Shown: positions 35,103-47,607, counted from the stretch's first letter. The stretch: 64,000 bases of DNA from Misgurnus anguillicaudatus (GCF_027580225.2 NC_073359.2:8422001-8486000), one strand, 5' to 3'. Notes: generated by a model from the letters alone, not told the origin. Made by a program: numbers and translations.

Positions 35103-36409
35103 ATGATAAAGTGATATTATATACAGTGTATAATAATACATGCTCAGTTTGTGTAATCTGCATAAAATAATATTGTGTTAATATCTTTTGTTCAGTAAAA
35201 TTCTTCATTAGGTTTTCTTGGTATAGTCTACTACACATTTAAATTATAAACTCTTAACCACAGCACAGCTCTTGTCTTTCGGTAAAATCATAAATATTTA
35301 AGTATTCCAGAAATATTTATTTAATGTAATTAACCTGAGTTTTGTTTCTTAAGTTGTACTTCTTAGATCTTCTAATAATAAACACATTTTGTGTAGAAAC
35401 TGGATGCTCAGATTTTTAAGTGAACAATACAACATATTAGATATCAAATGATTTTCCTCTGGATTTAAGTTCCTGCTCTAAAGTATAAATAATTATTTTA
35501 AAAGGTTACAAAAGTCCTTATATAATGTTATATTTTGTGGGAAAATAAAAATGTCAATAAACCTGTACTGTAAATCACTTTAAATAATAAATGTAAATGT
35601 AAATGTATAAAATAAAAATAAAAACAAAAATAAAATAATGATATTTACCGAAAGCTCTTGCATGTATTATTTATGTTTATACAACAGTTCTTTCTGGTTC
35701 TTGAATCTGATAGTATATCATGTACAGGCGCTCAGGCACTGTTAAGGACACTGGCTCACTATACATTGGATTCGGGACACTTTCTGACTTATTTTTGGTG
35801 ATGTGAATATTAAAACACGGGGCGACACCACTGATATTTATAAGCATAACACAGAAATGACATCTCTCTGACTCTTATACTTCATTAGTCTGTTTCATAG
35901 TACTGACAAGAACACAGTCCAGTAAAAAGACAGTGCTATAGAACCGCATTAGGATTAAATAGAAAATCAGTTTTGTATATATTAATGGAGTTTAACTTTT
36001 ACCTCCACCAAAAAATTGCAACAAAACAGACTAAATATGAATAAAAGAAACAAATAATAGATTCATCAGACCAATGACTGCTTGTTTAATCAACTCAAAA
36101 CAAATACAATCTCATTTTTAACATACCTCAGAGACAGTGTCAAATAGGAGTGTCTGAGATGAGTGCCTCTGGCCTACTTACAGCCTTGATGATATAGAGC
36201 TATATCACATATTGTTTAATCATATACCTTCACTTCAAATCTGCTTAATTCCGACCTTAGGCCATTAAGAAATACCGCTTTGTTGGCAAAATCTGCTAAA
36301 AGCCAACTACATTTTTAGCAAAGTCCTTTAAGTGCACAGAAGATAAATTGGATGAATGGCAGCACAAGAAACAACCATGTTTTACATTACAACTGTAATC
36401 CCTTGTGAG
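35103..36409. other. 3' flank of copy C, no gene
   Basis: The first part matches the copy A 3' region and gives the empty site of the LINE (about 35655-35690). AGTAAA near 35194 replaces the AATAAA of copy A. Beyond 35700 no gene or named element was recognised. Confidence 0.55.
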
Positions 36410-36690
36410 TACTTAGACAACCCGGATATGGCAGTGACACGGATCACAGCGCCCCCTAACGTGTGGTTCAATTTCTTCATTTTAAAATGTTGAATTCTGA
36501 CTTTCATTGTTTGCCATGTTTCTAGTTGCATATTTAGTGATTTTGCAACTGTTTACTATGTGTTGTCCAAAGAAGTGGATGGTTTTAGAAGGGTCAGAGG
36601 AGATTTTTGTCAAAAAGTTTTCATGCATTTAGAGGGTTTTGCATTTAAACTCCTCATTTGTTTGCTGAAGTCACATGACCAAAGGTCTTT
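36410..36690. repeat. Array upstream module, copy 4
   Basis: Shares ATATGGCAGTGACACGGATC and CGCCCCCTAACGTGTGGTT with copy 2. Confidence 0.75.
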
Positions 36691-36769
36691 AAAGTCTTGA
36701 ATTGAGTCCTTTATAGACCTGTTTTAAACTGCACTTAGGATGTACTAATAATGTATGGATATTTTCCTT

Positions 36770-37279
36770 GGAAATCAGGCTAAGATATCAAACTGGTTTA
36801 GACTGGGTTTATGTTTATCAGATGCTGTATTTTACTTAAAGTGTACGGTTGTATCCTATAGTGAGAACTACTCAATGTCACAGATGTACATACAATGACT
36901 GTAACTTTCATGTATGAAACGTATGTGATTTAAAATAATAGTTGGGATGTAAAGAGGATTTTGTTATATTTATAAAAAACGAAGGCCAACAACGAGTGGA
37001 TAAAAAGTGAAGGAGGCTGTGCTTCTTTGCACCAGCTTTAGAGACAAAAAGGAAGGAAATAAGATGATCTGACAGATTTGCCACTTTATTTTTAAAGTGA
37101 CCGTCAGTTTTGTAACACAGTGTTGCAACGTTCTTGTAAGAGAAGTTTTGTGTTGAGATCTTTGTCCTCTGAAGCGGGACTGAGATGTGAACATTATTAT
37201 TTTTACTGTAGATTTTCTGAGCAAACATTTAAGCAAACTTTATGTATTATTTATGTCAGATATACACAATAGTAAAAGC
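36770..37279 (+). promoter_or_regulatory. Conserved upstream block before the lone leader exon
   Basis: Same motif order as in copies B, C and D, with AAGGAAGGAAATAAGATG near 37050 and GAAGCGGGACTGAGATGTG near 37172. It may still drive transcription although no Ig exons follow. Confidence 0.55.
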
Positions 37280-37331
37280 ATGGAGTTTAACTTTGCATTC
37301 GTATCACTGATCCTACTGATAAACATTCAAG
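37280..37331 (+). pseudogene. Lone receptor leader exon
   Basis: Encodes MEFNFAFVSLILLINIQ with an intact GTAAGA donor. No D1 exon follows; instead, about 40 bases later, at GCCTGT, the sequence switches to the 3' UTR found after copies B and D (GTGTTTGAATAG, AGTAAACAGTGAC). All other exons were deleted. Confidence 0.85.
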
Positions 37332-38640
37332 GTAAGACATGAATAAGAAATGAATAAGAATTAATAAGTAAAAGCCTGTGTGTTTGAATAGTTTTAGTAA
37401 ACAGTGACAATTTAATGATATAAGAGCTTGTCAGACGCTAGCAACAGTAAACTAAAAGGTCAAGTGAATGTTCAGTTTCAGAACATTTCCGAGATTAACT
37501 TGTTTAAAGCGACTTTGAACGGACAACTCCGATTTTTTTTATTAGTTACTGCTACTGCATTATGTTTGTCAAATATTTTGTTAATGTAAATAATATATCT
37601 GTAATGTAATTATGTTCTGTTATTTGCTTTTTATGGTAAAACATGTTGGGTTGTTTTAAACCACGATTGGGTCAAATATGGACAAACCCAAATTTTGGGG
37701 CATTCTAACCCAGAAGCTAAGTTATTTAAACCCATAGTTGGGTAATAACAGGGATCTACAGGGCGGCAGGTGCCCCACCACTCTAGAGCCTTGCCCCCCC
37801 ATCTGCCCCCCTAACTTGGGTGATCCAAAAACTGTACTTGTAAAAACAAACAAACCGCCACTATGTCCAGAAGCTTCTCAAAACATTGAACTAAACAATA
37901 CATTTACTAAAAGTGAACAATTACATTTTTTATTTTAAATGTATTCTTAGCACTCAAATACTTAGCCACGCCCCTGATTCAAATGTGCGAGCGGCGTTCG
38001 TATCGAGTCTAGCTCGCACACACATGTAATGAATGTACGTAGGATAATGTATGCCTAAGGGCAGAACATAAACAGTGCTGTATGACGTGGATATTATGAA
38101 TCTACTATCTATTTACTAAAAAGTCTACACTCTCAGAAAAAAGGTACAAAAGTTGTCACTGGGATCCTAATATGAACCATTTTGTTACAGTACAGTTTGT
38201 TATGTACCTTTAAGGTACCTGTGCTGCCGGACGGCCACATTCTTCAAATAAAACAAGGTTACAAATTATTGTTTTTTTTTGTGGGTAAAATAAAAAAGTC
38301 AATAAACCTGAACTGTAAATCACTTAAATTAAAAAATGTAAATGTATATAATAAAGATCTGAGGAGCTCAGATGCAAAACTTGCTAAATGCCACCACTGT
38401 CAAAACTGAGATAATGATATTTACTGAATTCACTTGAATATATGTTGATCACATACCTTTGCTTCAAATCTGCTTTATTCTGGCCTCGGACCATTCATAA
38501 ATAGCACTTTGTTGGCAGAATCTGCTAAATGTCACATTTTTCAGCAAAGCCCTCTAAGTGCACATAAGAGGAATTGGATGAACGATGGTGCACAAAATGA
38601 CATGTTTCACATTCAAACTTTGGTCCCTTGTGAGTACTTG
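37332..38640. other. Downstream remains of the deleted receptor
   Basis: 37372-37745 corresponds to the ITIM-type 3' UTR and its palindromic GTTGGGT repeat. 38128-38260 repeats 31136-31270. No coding sequence is supported. Confidence 0.6.
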
Positions 38641-38880
38641 CACTAAAATACAACCTGGCAGTGACATGGATCACAGCGTCTCCTAATGTGTTGTTCAGTT
38701 TTTTTAATTTTTAATTCTGACTTTCATTGTTTCCCATGTTTTTAGTTGCATATTTAGTAACTTTGCAACGGTTTACTGTCCTGTCCAAAGAAGAGGATTT
38801 TTTTTTTTTGAAGTGGAGCACTTACAGGGTTTTGCATTTGATTTCCTCATTTGTTCGCTGAAGTCACATGACTGTCGGCT
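38640..38880. repeat. Array upstream module, copy 5
   Basis: Shares TGGATCACAGCGTCTCCTAA and TTCATTGTTTCCCATG with copy 3. Confidence 0.75.
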
Positions 38881-38889
38881 ATATACTCA

Positions 38890-39140
38890 CACTGTAAAAA
38901 TACTTTGCTGCCTTAAATTTTTTGTTGAATCAACTCGGATTTACAAGTCATTTCAACTTAATATTTTTATCTTGACTAGAAATTAGTTATTATAACTACA
39001 GGTGAGTTGTTATAACTTGACCTTTCTCAACTATATTTTATAAGTTGTGACAACTCATCTCTGTTGACATGACTTGTGGGTCTGAGTTGATTCAACAAAA
39101 TACTAAAAAATTTTGGGGCAGCAAAGTATTTTTTACAGTG
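38890..39140. mobile_element. MITE with CACTGTAAAAA ends
   Basis: Inverted ends CACTGTAAAAATACTTTGC / GCAAAGTATTTTTTACAGTG, with inner arms GTTGAATCAAC / GTTGATTCAAC. Copy 3 of the module (31821 onward) lacks it. The target duplication is ambiguous. Confidence 0.82.
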
Positions 39141-39429
39141 CACTCCGCAGCAATAGATCAAAACAAAATATTTGGTTCTTGGAAATTAATTTCTTTGGAT
39201 TTTTATCCACAGATGGTTTGAATTTCCTTAAAATAATTATAATCTTGAATTAATAGGACAATGTTATAATGTACGGATATTTTACTCGCAAATGTGTTTA
39301 GTCTGGATGTTGATGGTAGCACTGCATGCGATTCTTTCTTGTGCTGAAGAAAAACTCATTTACGAGTGTTTACAGTATTTGCTTATTTCTTAGGTTGGTC
39401 TGTTGGTTGGTTTTAGAGAAGTTGTGGTC

Positions 39430-40017
39430 AGTTTTCATCTGGTCAAGCTGAGAGACATCAAACTGGTTTAGACTGGGTTTATGTTTATCAAATGCTGTAT
39501 TTTACTTAAAGTGTGTGAGGTATGGTTGTATCCTATAAGGTACAATAGTGAGAACAGATGTACATTCTCATACTGCCATACAATTACTGTAAATTTCATG
39601 TTTGTAACACATGTGATTTAAAATTATATAAATATATAAATTATCTGCTTGGACCAGTTTTGGTTTACTGGTGAGTCAACAAACAGAAAAGGGATGTTAC
39701 GAGGATTTTGTTATATCTTTTAAAAACCAAGCCTAACAACAAGTGGATAAAAAGTGAAGGAGGCTGCGTTTCTTTGCAAAAGCTTTAGAGAAAAAAGGAA
39801 GGAAATGAGATCATGTGAGAGACTTGTAACTTTTTTTAAAATGACCATCACTTTTGTAACATTTTTTCTTTGTTAGAGAACTTTTGTGTAGAGATCTTCG
39901 TCCTCTGAAGCGGGACTGAGATGTGAACATTATTATTTTTCCTGTAAATTTTCTGAGCAAACATCTAAGCAAATATTTGATGTATTATTTATGTTAGATT
40001 TGCACAATAGTAAAAGT
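39430..40017 (+). promoter_or_regulatory. Conserved upstream block of receptor copy D
   Basis: Nearly the same as the copy C block, with AAGGAAGGAAATGAGATC near 39795 and GAAGCGGGACTGAGATGTG near 39907. Confidence 0.6.
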
Positions 40018-43000
40018 ATGGACTTTAACTCTGCATTCGTATCACTGATCCTACTGATAAACATTCAAGGTAAGACAATCATTGTTTTAAAGGAATGTTC
40101 AATTTTCTTAAAAAAAAATCCAGATAATTTGCTCACCACCATGTCATCCAGGGTGTTGGTGTCTTTCTTTGTTCGGTCGGGAAGAAATTGTGTTTTTTGA
40201 GGAAAACATTGCAGGATTTTTCTCATTTTAATGGACTTTGGTAGAGCCCAACATTTAATACTTAACTCAACACTTAACAGTTTTTTGTCAACCGAGTTTC
40301 AAAGGACTATAAACGATCCCAAACGAGGCATAAGGGTCTTATCTAGTGAAACGATTGTCATTTTTGACAATAAAAATAAAAATATGCTCTTTTGAGCCAC
40401 AACTTTTCGTCTAGGTCCGGTCCAGCGCTGGCTAACGTAAATGCGTAGTGACGTAGAGAGGTCATGTGTTACATATATAAAACGCATTTTTTGATATATT
40501 TTGCGGACCATTGTAAACAATAAACTGACACAAAGACATTAATTAGTATCAGTTGACATACAACAACGTAGGAACGGTCCTCTTTCAACACATTTGTAAA
40601 CACTGGGGCGGAGTTTCGCGTTCGTCTTCTGTGACCTCTTGACGCCATGACGTATTGCGTGGGGTCACGCTGGCACATCACGACCGGATCTAGATGAGAA
40701 GTTGTGGTCTAAAAGTGTATATTTGTTATTTTTCTTGTCAAAAATGACAATCGTTTCGCTAGATAAGACCCTTATGCCTCGTTTGAGATCGTTTATAGCC
40801 ATTTGAAACTCCGTTGAAAAAAACTGTTAAGTGTTGAGTTAAGTATTAAATGTTGGGCTCTATTAAAGTCCATTAGGATGGGAGGGGTCCTGCAATGTTT
40901 TCTTCAAAAAAACATAATTTCTTCTCGACTGAACAAAGAAAGACATCAACATTTTGGATGACATGGTGGTGAGTGGATTGTCTGGATTTTTCTTTTAAGA
41001 AAATGGAATATTCTTTAATAATGTTTATTTGTTTTATCAGTGGCTGTTCTAGACAAATTTCACTAGGGGGGCCAAGGAGGGGCCAGTGTTTTACCAGAGG
41101 GGCACATAAAAAAACTGCAAGAAATTATATTTAAAGATTATAGAGGCGGTTACAGGAATTAGTTTAAGACAGGACTAGGCCTTAGTTTAATTAGGAAATA
41201 TAACTAGTTTTAACAAACATGCCTTAATACATTACTTGTGTGCATTTTGAAGCAAAACAAAGGGCACTGATGTATTTTAAGATATGGCATTGCAAGTTGT
41301 TTTCAGTTTGGACAGCTCTTATATTTATTTTAGTCTAGGACTAGTCTAATCCCTTTCCGGGAAACTGCCCCATAAACTTTATATTACTTTACAATCATAT
41401 AAATCTTTATTTAATACAAGAGTGAGTGCAGGTGCAAAAGGAGAGCTTGGCTCTTTTCTAAAGCCCCCCAACCGAAAATCATGCCAGCCTACTCAATAAA
41501 CTTTATGAAATGCAAACTTTTACAAAGACAAACGTTTGTTTTAGTTTACATATAAACACACATTGCTAGACAGTTAGGGACCACAATCTAATCAGTATTT
41601 AAAATAATATTTATTTTAAATTGTAAACATTTTTATATGACACATTTAATTATATTCCTCCAATTTTATGCACGTGTATGTAAGAGCATAATTACAGCGC
41701 TTTTTACAATGTGTAAACTTTAAAAAGTTAGCGAGATGTTGGTTTTGCCGGTTGTTGATGACTAACAGCAGTGAATGATCACAACGCGCTTATGCAGCCA
41801 CGTCACAGGAGAACAAGTGAACAGTGTCCCAATGTTAAGTGAGCTAGAGTCCTTACCAGTGCCCAAACCTGCATACACATTCTCAACATCGGAAAATTGG
41901 GAACGAATTGAGACACTCGCTGAGCAGCACCCAGCACCTGCAGCCTGCTACAGTGGTTGGGTGCGCCGCTCTAATTTGCCCGTGTAGAACGTTGCGTCGC
42001 ATTAGTTCCGCTTTTGGCGCTCTCCGTGTAAAATCAAAATAAATGTATACTTTTTTATTTGGTCAGCACGGGGTGGCCACAGGGGTGGCCAGGGACTTGT
42101 CTACAGAGGCACGGGCCACCCTTGGCCTCCGTGTAGAACCGCCACTGTGTTTTATATTAATAAGAATTACAAATTAAAAGCCTATTAATGTAAAGACACA
42201 TTAGTTGGTGGGAGTACTTATGTATTATATCCTGTATATAAAGACTACCAGCTTCCTTATGAACATACGTTGATACTTGAATCATTGACAACATTGACTC
42301 ATCTTAAAAGTAAAAAAGATGTTGTGGTCTTAATGAAGTTTTTTTCTAGGCTTTCTAACATCAACACACAGCCTACAAGTTAAGTGTGAATATGAAAACA
42401 TTTGTGCAGTGAGAGAGACCAATGTGACACTGAAGTGTTTTTACTCAAACATCAACATCAAAACTGGATTCTGGTTCAGTCAGAAACAGAAAACAAACTG
42501 GAGAAACAAAGATGAACCTGAAGATTTAACTTTAGATTCAGATTACTCAGGACGAGTGAAACAGGGGATTGCAAAGAGCATTTCGTATCTCACAATATCA
42601 GATCTGAGAGAGAGAGACAGTGGAGAATATCAGCTCATGTTCATTATGAAGGATGGAGTTAAACATCTCAGCTCAGTCACAGTCAATCTAACAGTAACAG
42701 GTACATTTACATTCTCATCAGTCCAGTTCAGATTATCTTCATTTGTAAATGTTTTTCAGTGTTTTTCTTTATTCAGTCCTGCAGGTGAAGATACACCAGA
42801 ACAAACTTACCTGTAATAGCTCCTGCACTTTAACCCCAAAACCTCAACATATCTACTGGAGAGAAAATGGACGATATATAGCAGGAAGGGAATCTAAACC
42901 GTTTTCTTTGTCATCTGCTGCCTACTCCTGTTTTATTAGTCCATACTTTAAAATCTCTTCTGATCCTTTGTGTAAGTGTGACATTTACTTACATATGAAC

Positions 43001-44602
43001 ACACATTTCTATTACATTAGTGTTTTATTAAGATGTACATATGTGTCTCTTTCAGGTCTTTCTAACAGTGTCTGTTGGGGTGTGACTTACACCTCTACAA
43101 GAGTTTGTGCTTTAGTGGGATCAACAGTAGATATTCACTCTTCATACTCACATCCCACTGGAGATACAGTAGAGGAAACATACTGGCATTTAACAAACAA
43201 AAATGTTTTGGATCTGCGTGATGTTGATCAGTTTGCTGGTCGTGTGGAGTATATGGGCAACACACTGAGAATCAAAGATGTTAAGATGAGGGACTCTGGT
43301 GAATATCGATTCAGGATCATCACTAATGAAAACTCTTACTTTGGTTCACCTGGAGTCATTCTTACTGTTACAGGTAACTGCTCATAATGAAAACTACATA
43401 TGGAAGATAGCGTGCTATCATTGATTAGAGTCAAAATACTGAAAAATTACAAATTGATAATTTTTTTTAGATACACAGGTGATAAGCAGTCCAGTCACTG
43501 TGTCAGAGAGAGAGAAAGTATTATTGAGTTGTTCAGCAAAATGCACTCTGGATAACAACATTACATACTCGTGGTACAAGAACGGGCATCCGGTAACAGA
43601 TGGAGTCAAACTATATAACAAACTGTACCTGGACTCAATCAACAGTGAGGAGATAGAAGAGTATTCATGTGCTGTAGGAGGTAACACATGATACATGTGT
43701 GTGTTTTAGTTATGACACTGCATTGCTGTCTCTAAAAAAGAGAAAATCTGAGGTTTGTCTTACATATTTTATACATACAGATGCAGATGTACATCAAGTT
43801 CCAGATTCAAAGATGAGCACAAAAATCACCACAGTAGTACTGTTTGTGTTACTGATTCTTGCAGTCATAGGGATCCTGTGTTATAGGTAATGTTCAAATG
43901 TTATTCATTATATTACATCATTTATATTTTTCTGGCAGTCAACCTTTAGACTTACATGACTGTTTTATTTGTCTATCTTTATACTGTTTTATATGTGTTT
44001 TTCGCCATAGAATTAAACATTATTGAGCGTACCTTTAAACTTCAATTATAACAAGTTTCAAATTCAGAAAGTTCCTGTAGCTCAATTGGTAAAGCATTGC
44101 ATTAGCAGAGCAAAGGTCTTTGGTTTAATTCCCAAATATTGATCAAATAAAATGTAAATTTATTGCTTTGGATAGAAACATCAGCCAGATGTGTAAATGT
44201 AAATGAAACTTACAAGTAACTTATGTTTTCTCCTGATATATATGAACCATTTAAAACAGTTTCCTGAGGAGGAGGAGAAAGTATATATCATCTCAAAAAT
44301 GTGACGACACAAAACCGTCTGCACAGGTGAAAACAATTAACAATAAATATTGAGTCTGATTTATGTGCTTGTATGCTGGTCACTTTAATTCATATTTTAA
44401 TTTGTAGCCACAACCCGACTCATCTACATTGGATAACTCCACACCCCTGTATGCAGAAGCTGACGTTACCCACCAGACTCACTCAGAGGAGCAGGACCTT
44501 CATTATTCAAGTGTTAACTTCAAGCAGACCACATATTCCACCCCTACTATACAACATTCATCCACTGATAATGTTTATTATGCCACTGTGAAGTCAAAAT
44601 AA
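40018..44602 (+). CDS. CD22/Siglec-like Ig receptor with two ITIM-like motifs, copy D
   Basis: Exons: 40018-40069, 42350-42700, 42777-42971, 43056-43373, 43471-43680, 43781-43886, 44260-44326, 44408-44602; total 1494 nt, 497 aa, all phases fit. Leader MDFNSAFVSLILLINIQ. D1 about 18-134 keeps the A-strand Cys (ENICAV) and B-strand Cys (LKCFYSN). D3 about 200-305 keeps YRFRI but has HSSYSHP where the family has a Cys. The membrane segment lies after KMSTKITTVVLF in exon 6, followed by basic RRRRK. The tail has LHYSSV (Y466) and VYYATV (Y491), both ITIM-like, plus extra tyrosines at Y448 and Y476. An inhibitory role through SH2 phosphatases is inferred from these motifs. Intron 1 gained two transposons. 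Confidence 0.87.
40087..41018. mobile_element. Foldback TTAA element with arms of about 330 bp
   Basis: TTAA at 40087-40090 and 41015-41018. The arms are long inverted copies, for example AAACGATTGTCATTTTTGAC against GTCAAAAATGACAATCG. The intron 1 of copies B and C shows the empty TTAA site. Confidence 0.9.
41038..42147. mobile_element. hAT-type non-autonomous element
   Basis: Inverted ends CAGTGGCTGTTCTA / TAGAACCGCCACTG and the 8-bp duplication TGTTTTAT (41030-41037, 42148-42155). Copies B and C lack it. No transposase frame is evident. Confidence 0.92.
44071..44205 (+). mobile_element. tRNA-derived SINE
   Basis: The head has an A-box-like TAGCTCAATTGG and a B-box-like GGTTTAATTCCC. The tail resembles the common teleost SINE end (GCTTTGGATAGAAA, ATGTGTAAATGTAAATG). 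It lies in intron 6 of copy D and, at the same place, in copy B. Confidence 0.7.
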
Positions 44603-45126
44603 CCCTTAACTAAATCAAGCCTTGCCGACCCTTGCTGTCCACCACACTGTAACAAACATGTCTTCATGTCAAGGCCTGTGTGTTTGGATAGTTTTAGTAA
44701 ACAGTGACCATTTAATGATTAAAGAGCTTGTCAGACCCTAGCAACAGTGATTGTAAAATTGAATTAAAAATGTAATGTAATGTTTACATTTAAAAACTGT
44801 AAATGTAATGGGTATCTTTACATTATAGATCTTAAAAATAAGGTCCTACTTAGTAACAACCATATTATTAAATCATGATTCATGAAAATTATTTAAATTT
44901 TGAAAAGTGTGTTTTTTTTACTATAAACAGAAAAAAAAGAGGAACTGAAAAAAATATTGTGAAATTTCCAGTTAAAGAGGCTTGTGGTCTTCCTGTATTC
45001 TTTTAATAGCATGTTGTTTTATTTTTTACATGATTTTTGTTTCTATTTGTACATTTTTATACGTTTTATAAGAATATATATGTTTTTTTAGCACAATGAT
45101 CTATCTTTAAGTTAGATGAACTGTTC

Positions 45127-45132
45127 AATAAA
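45127..45132 (+). terminator. Poly(A) signal of receptor copy D
   Basis: AATAAA in the same 3' UTR context as 21307-21312 of copy B. Confidence 0.6.
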
Positions 45133-45526
45133 GTAAACAACTGTTTTAAACCATAATGGGGCATGTATCCTGATCTCTCACGCAAATGTACTCGTATTAT
45201 GTGGTGAATTTGCATAAACTTGTGCAGTGTGAAATATACAAAAACGTAACTTTTTACGGGTGGCAGAGGTTGTGCAGTGGGTGCCTCCCCTTTCCACCCC
45301 TTTACCCCTGGATGACCAAAGTGCCATCTTTGTTAAGGTTTTTTGTTGTAATTAAAAGCCCCTTTGTGAAGGCCTGCCCAATCTGACTATTAGTAAAATT
45401 AATGAAAAGTAATTTAGCCGTAAATAAAATGAGTCACACTGTTCTGGGACGATCCCTCGCTCACATGCTCTTACTATGATACAGTACACAGGATCCCTGC
45501 ATACACACAAAAAAATGTATACATTG

Positions 45527-46108
45527 CACTGTAAAAAAATGCTGTAATTATACAGCTGGTTGCCAGTAACTTACTGTAGAAGATAAAGACTGTACATAGG
45601 ATGGCCATCTCAATCTTAGATGATGATTCTCATCCCCTGCACAGTGAGTTTTAGTTATTGCCATCTGCAAGGAGGTATAAAGTCCCAAGGTGTAGAACGA
45701 AAAGATATAAGAGCAGCTTTGTACCAAATGCGGTTAATATGATAAACAAATTGTAGAGGTGTTTTTTTATATTTTTAGGTTCTTTTACAAAGACAATATT
45801 TTAATGTTTTGAGAGCACTTTTATTTAGTATGAGTATTTATTTAATTGTCCCTATGTTTGTAGTGTTCTGTGTTGTGTTTTTTTTTTTTTGTTGTACTGG
45901 ATGCCATTGAATGTCATTGCACTGTAAAACAAATTTACCTACGGGTACAATAAAAGTAACCTTACCTAACATGTTTCATGTTCATTTAACTTTGAACAAA
46001 CTGTTGCCAGTAAATAACATAAATGTAAAATCTACAGTAAGTTACTGACAGCTAGTTACCAATAATACCCAGTAATACTGTAATTTATACAGAATGTTTT
46101 TTACAGTG
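45527..46108. mobile_element. CACTGTAAAAA-type MITE with an inserted LINE tail
   Basis: Ends CACTGTAAAAAAATGCTG and TTTTTTACAGTG, with inner arms TTGCCAGTAACTTACTGTAG / CTACAGTAAGTTACTGAC. The middle (about 45594-45980) looks like a separate insertion ending in CAATAAAAG, possibly a non-LTR 3' end. Confidence 0.65.
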
Positions 46109-46195
46109 TACAAGCGTGACAGTTGTCCCGTTTAGTATGCGTTTACAGAGCAGTCATGCTTCTTCTTTTTGATTGTTTTTTTTGTTCTGCTTTTT

Positions 46196-46791
46196 TGGCC
46201 ATTTCTCAATCGGGGGGCTGCAGCCTCTGGAGGTCGCATTTGTAGGCTGCATACGTCATCAAGACTTATTTCAGAATATTAAAAATTATAAAGTTGACTA
46301 GTATTCTTAGTTAATCATAAATTGTTGTAATATGCGTACACTGTAAAAAAAATCTGTAGAAATTGCAGCTGGGCTGCCGGTAATTTACCATAGATTTAAA
46401 TTTATGTTATTTACTGGCAACATTTTGTTCAAAGTTAAATGAACATTAAACATTTACAAGTCTTTGTCTTTACAGAGTAAAATTAAAAAAACAGCATCAA
46501 GCAAAACATTCTGGGAAACAAAATCTGAAGCAAAAAACAGAAAAAGGTTGATGATGATTTCTGGTTCCCAGAATGCTTTGCATGAGGCTGTTATTGTATA
46601 GTTTTATTCTGTAAAGATAAAGACATGTTAATATTTAAAATTAATTTAACTTTGAACAAACTCTTGCCAGTAAATAACAAATGTTAATCTATGGTAAATT
46701 ACTGGCAAACCAGCTGCAATAACATTGTAATTTCTACGGAATTTTGCGACCTCCGGAGGCTGCAGTCTTCAGATTGAGAAACGGCCCTTAT
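46196..46791. mobile_element. Inverted-repeat element with nested MITE
   Basis: Outer arms TTTCTCAATC...GCTGCAGCCTC and GAGGCTGCAG...GATTGAGAAA are about 40 bp. Inside, 46339-46738 is a second element with arms around GGTAATTTACCATAGATT / AATCTATGGTAAATTAC. Confidence 0.7.
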
Positions 46792-47119
46792 GTTTTGCTA
46801 TTTGTTTTGATGGCTCTTATTTTAAAGTTTGTATTGTTCTGTTGTTATTTCCTGTTGTGGTCCTATCCATGGTCATATCATCCCAATTTGCTTATTATGT
46901 TCTATGCCCTAAAAGTATTGTTTTTGTAATGGGAAAGTATGGACATTTGAAACTGGAAACTAGTACACAAACTGCATTGATTTAACGGCTTTTGCTCAAC
47001 ATTCAAGAGGTTAAAGGGCCATTTTCTCATTACTGTAAATAAGATCATCATATTGATTCCCACAGCTTTATTCGCTAACTACTCTTCTCCAATTCAATAA
47101 TGGACGATAAGAGATCACT

Positions 47120-47600
47120 GCATCGTGCAATGTACGTATCATTTAAGCTTTGAATTGAATCATATTGCAACTCAATCATCTCCCACATTTTTGATTGGGT
47201 TTCATAATCCTCTCCAGGGTTTGGTTATCCCTATTGCTTTTTGCGACCACATCTTTTCCTTCCCTTCGCCTCTCTATATTAATGTGCTTGGACACAGAGC
47301 TCTGTGAACAGCCAACCTCTTTTGTAGGTGTCAGTGGTTATCTTTTGGACAACTGTCAAGTCAGCAGTCTTCCCCATGATTTTGTAGCCTACAGAAGTAG
47401 ACTGAGAGATGATTTAAAGGCCTTTGCAGGTGTTTTGAGTTAATTTGATTAGAGTGTGGTTTCTTAGATTTTGGGATTTTTCTTAGTTCTCTTTAAATCA
47501 AAATTTAAGAAATAAACATTTGAAATATATCAGTCTGTGTGTAATGAATGAAAATAATATACAAGTTTCACTTTATATGACCAGCACCTGTAAGTTCTTT
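47120..47600 (+). mobile_element. Tc1-like element fragment
   Basis: The text TTTTCCTTCCCTTCGCCTC, GAGCTCTGTGAACAGCCA and ATATCAGTCTGTGTGTAATG also occurs in the Tc1-like relic at 59520-63230, so this is a second decayed copy. Confidence 0.55.
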
Positions 47601-47607
47601 AAAAGCC

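Noticed and set aside
44071..44140. Possible tRNA gene
   Set aside because: A- and B-box-like motifs are present, but no cloverleaf fits and the tail is that of a SINE.
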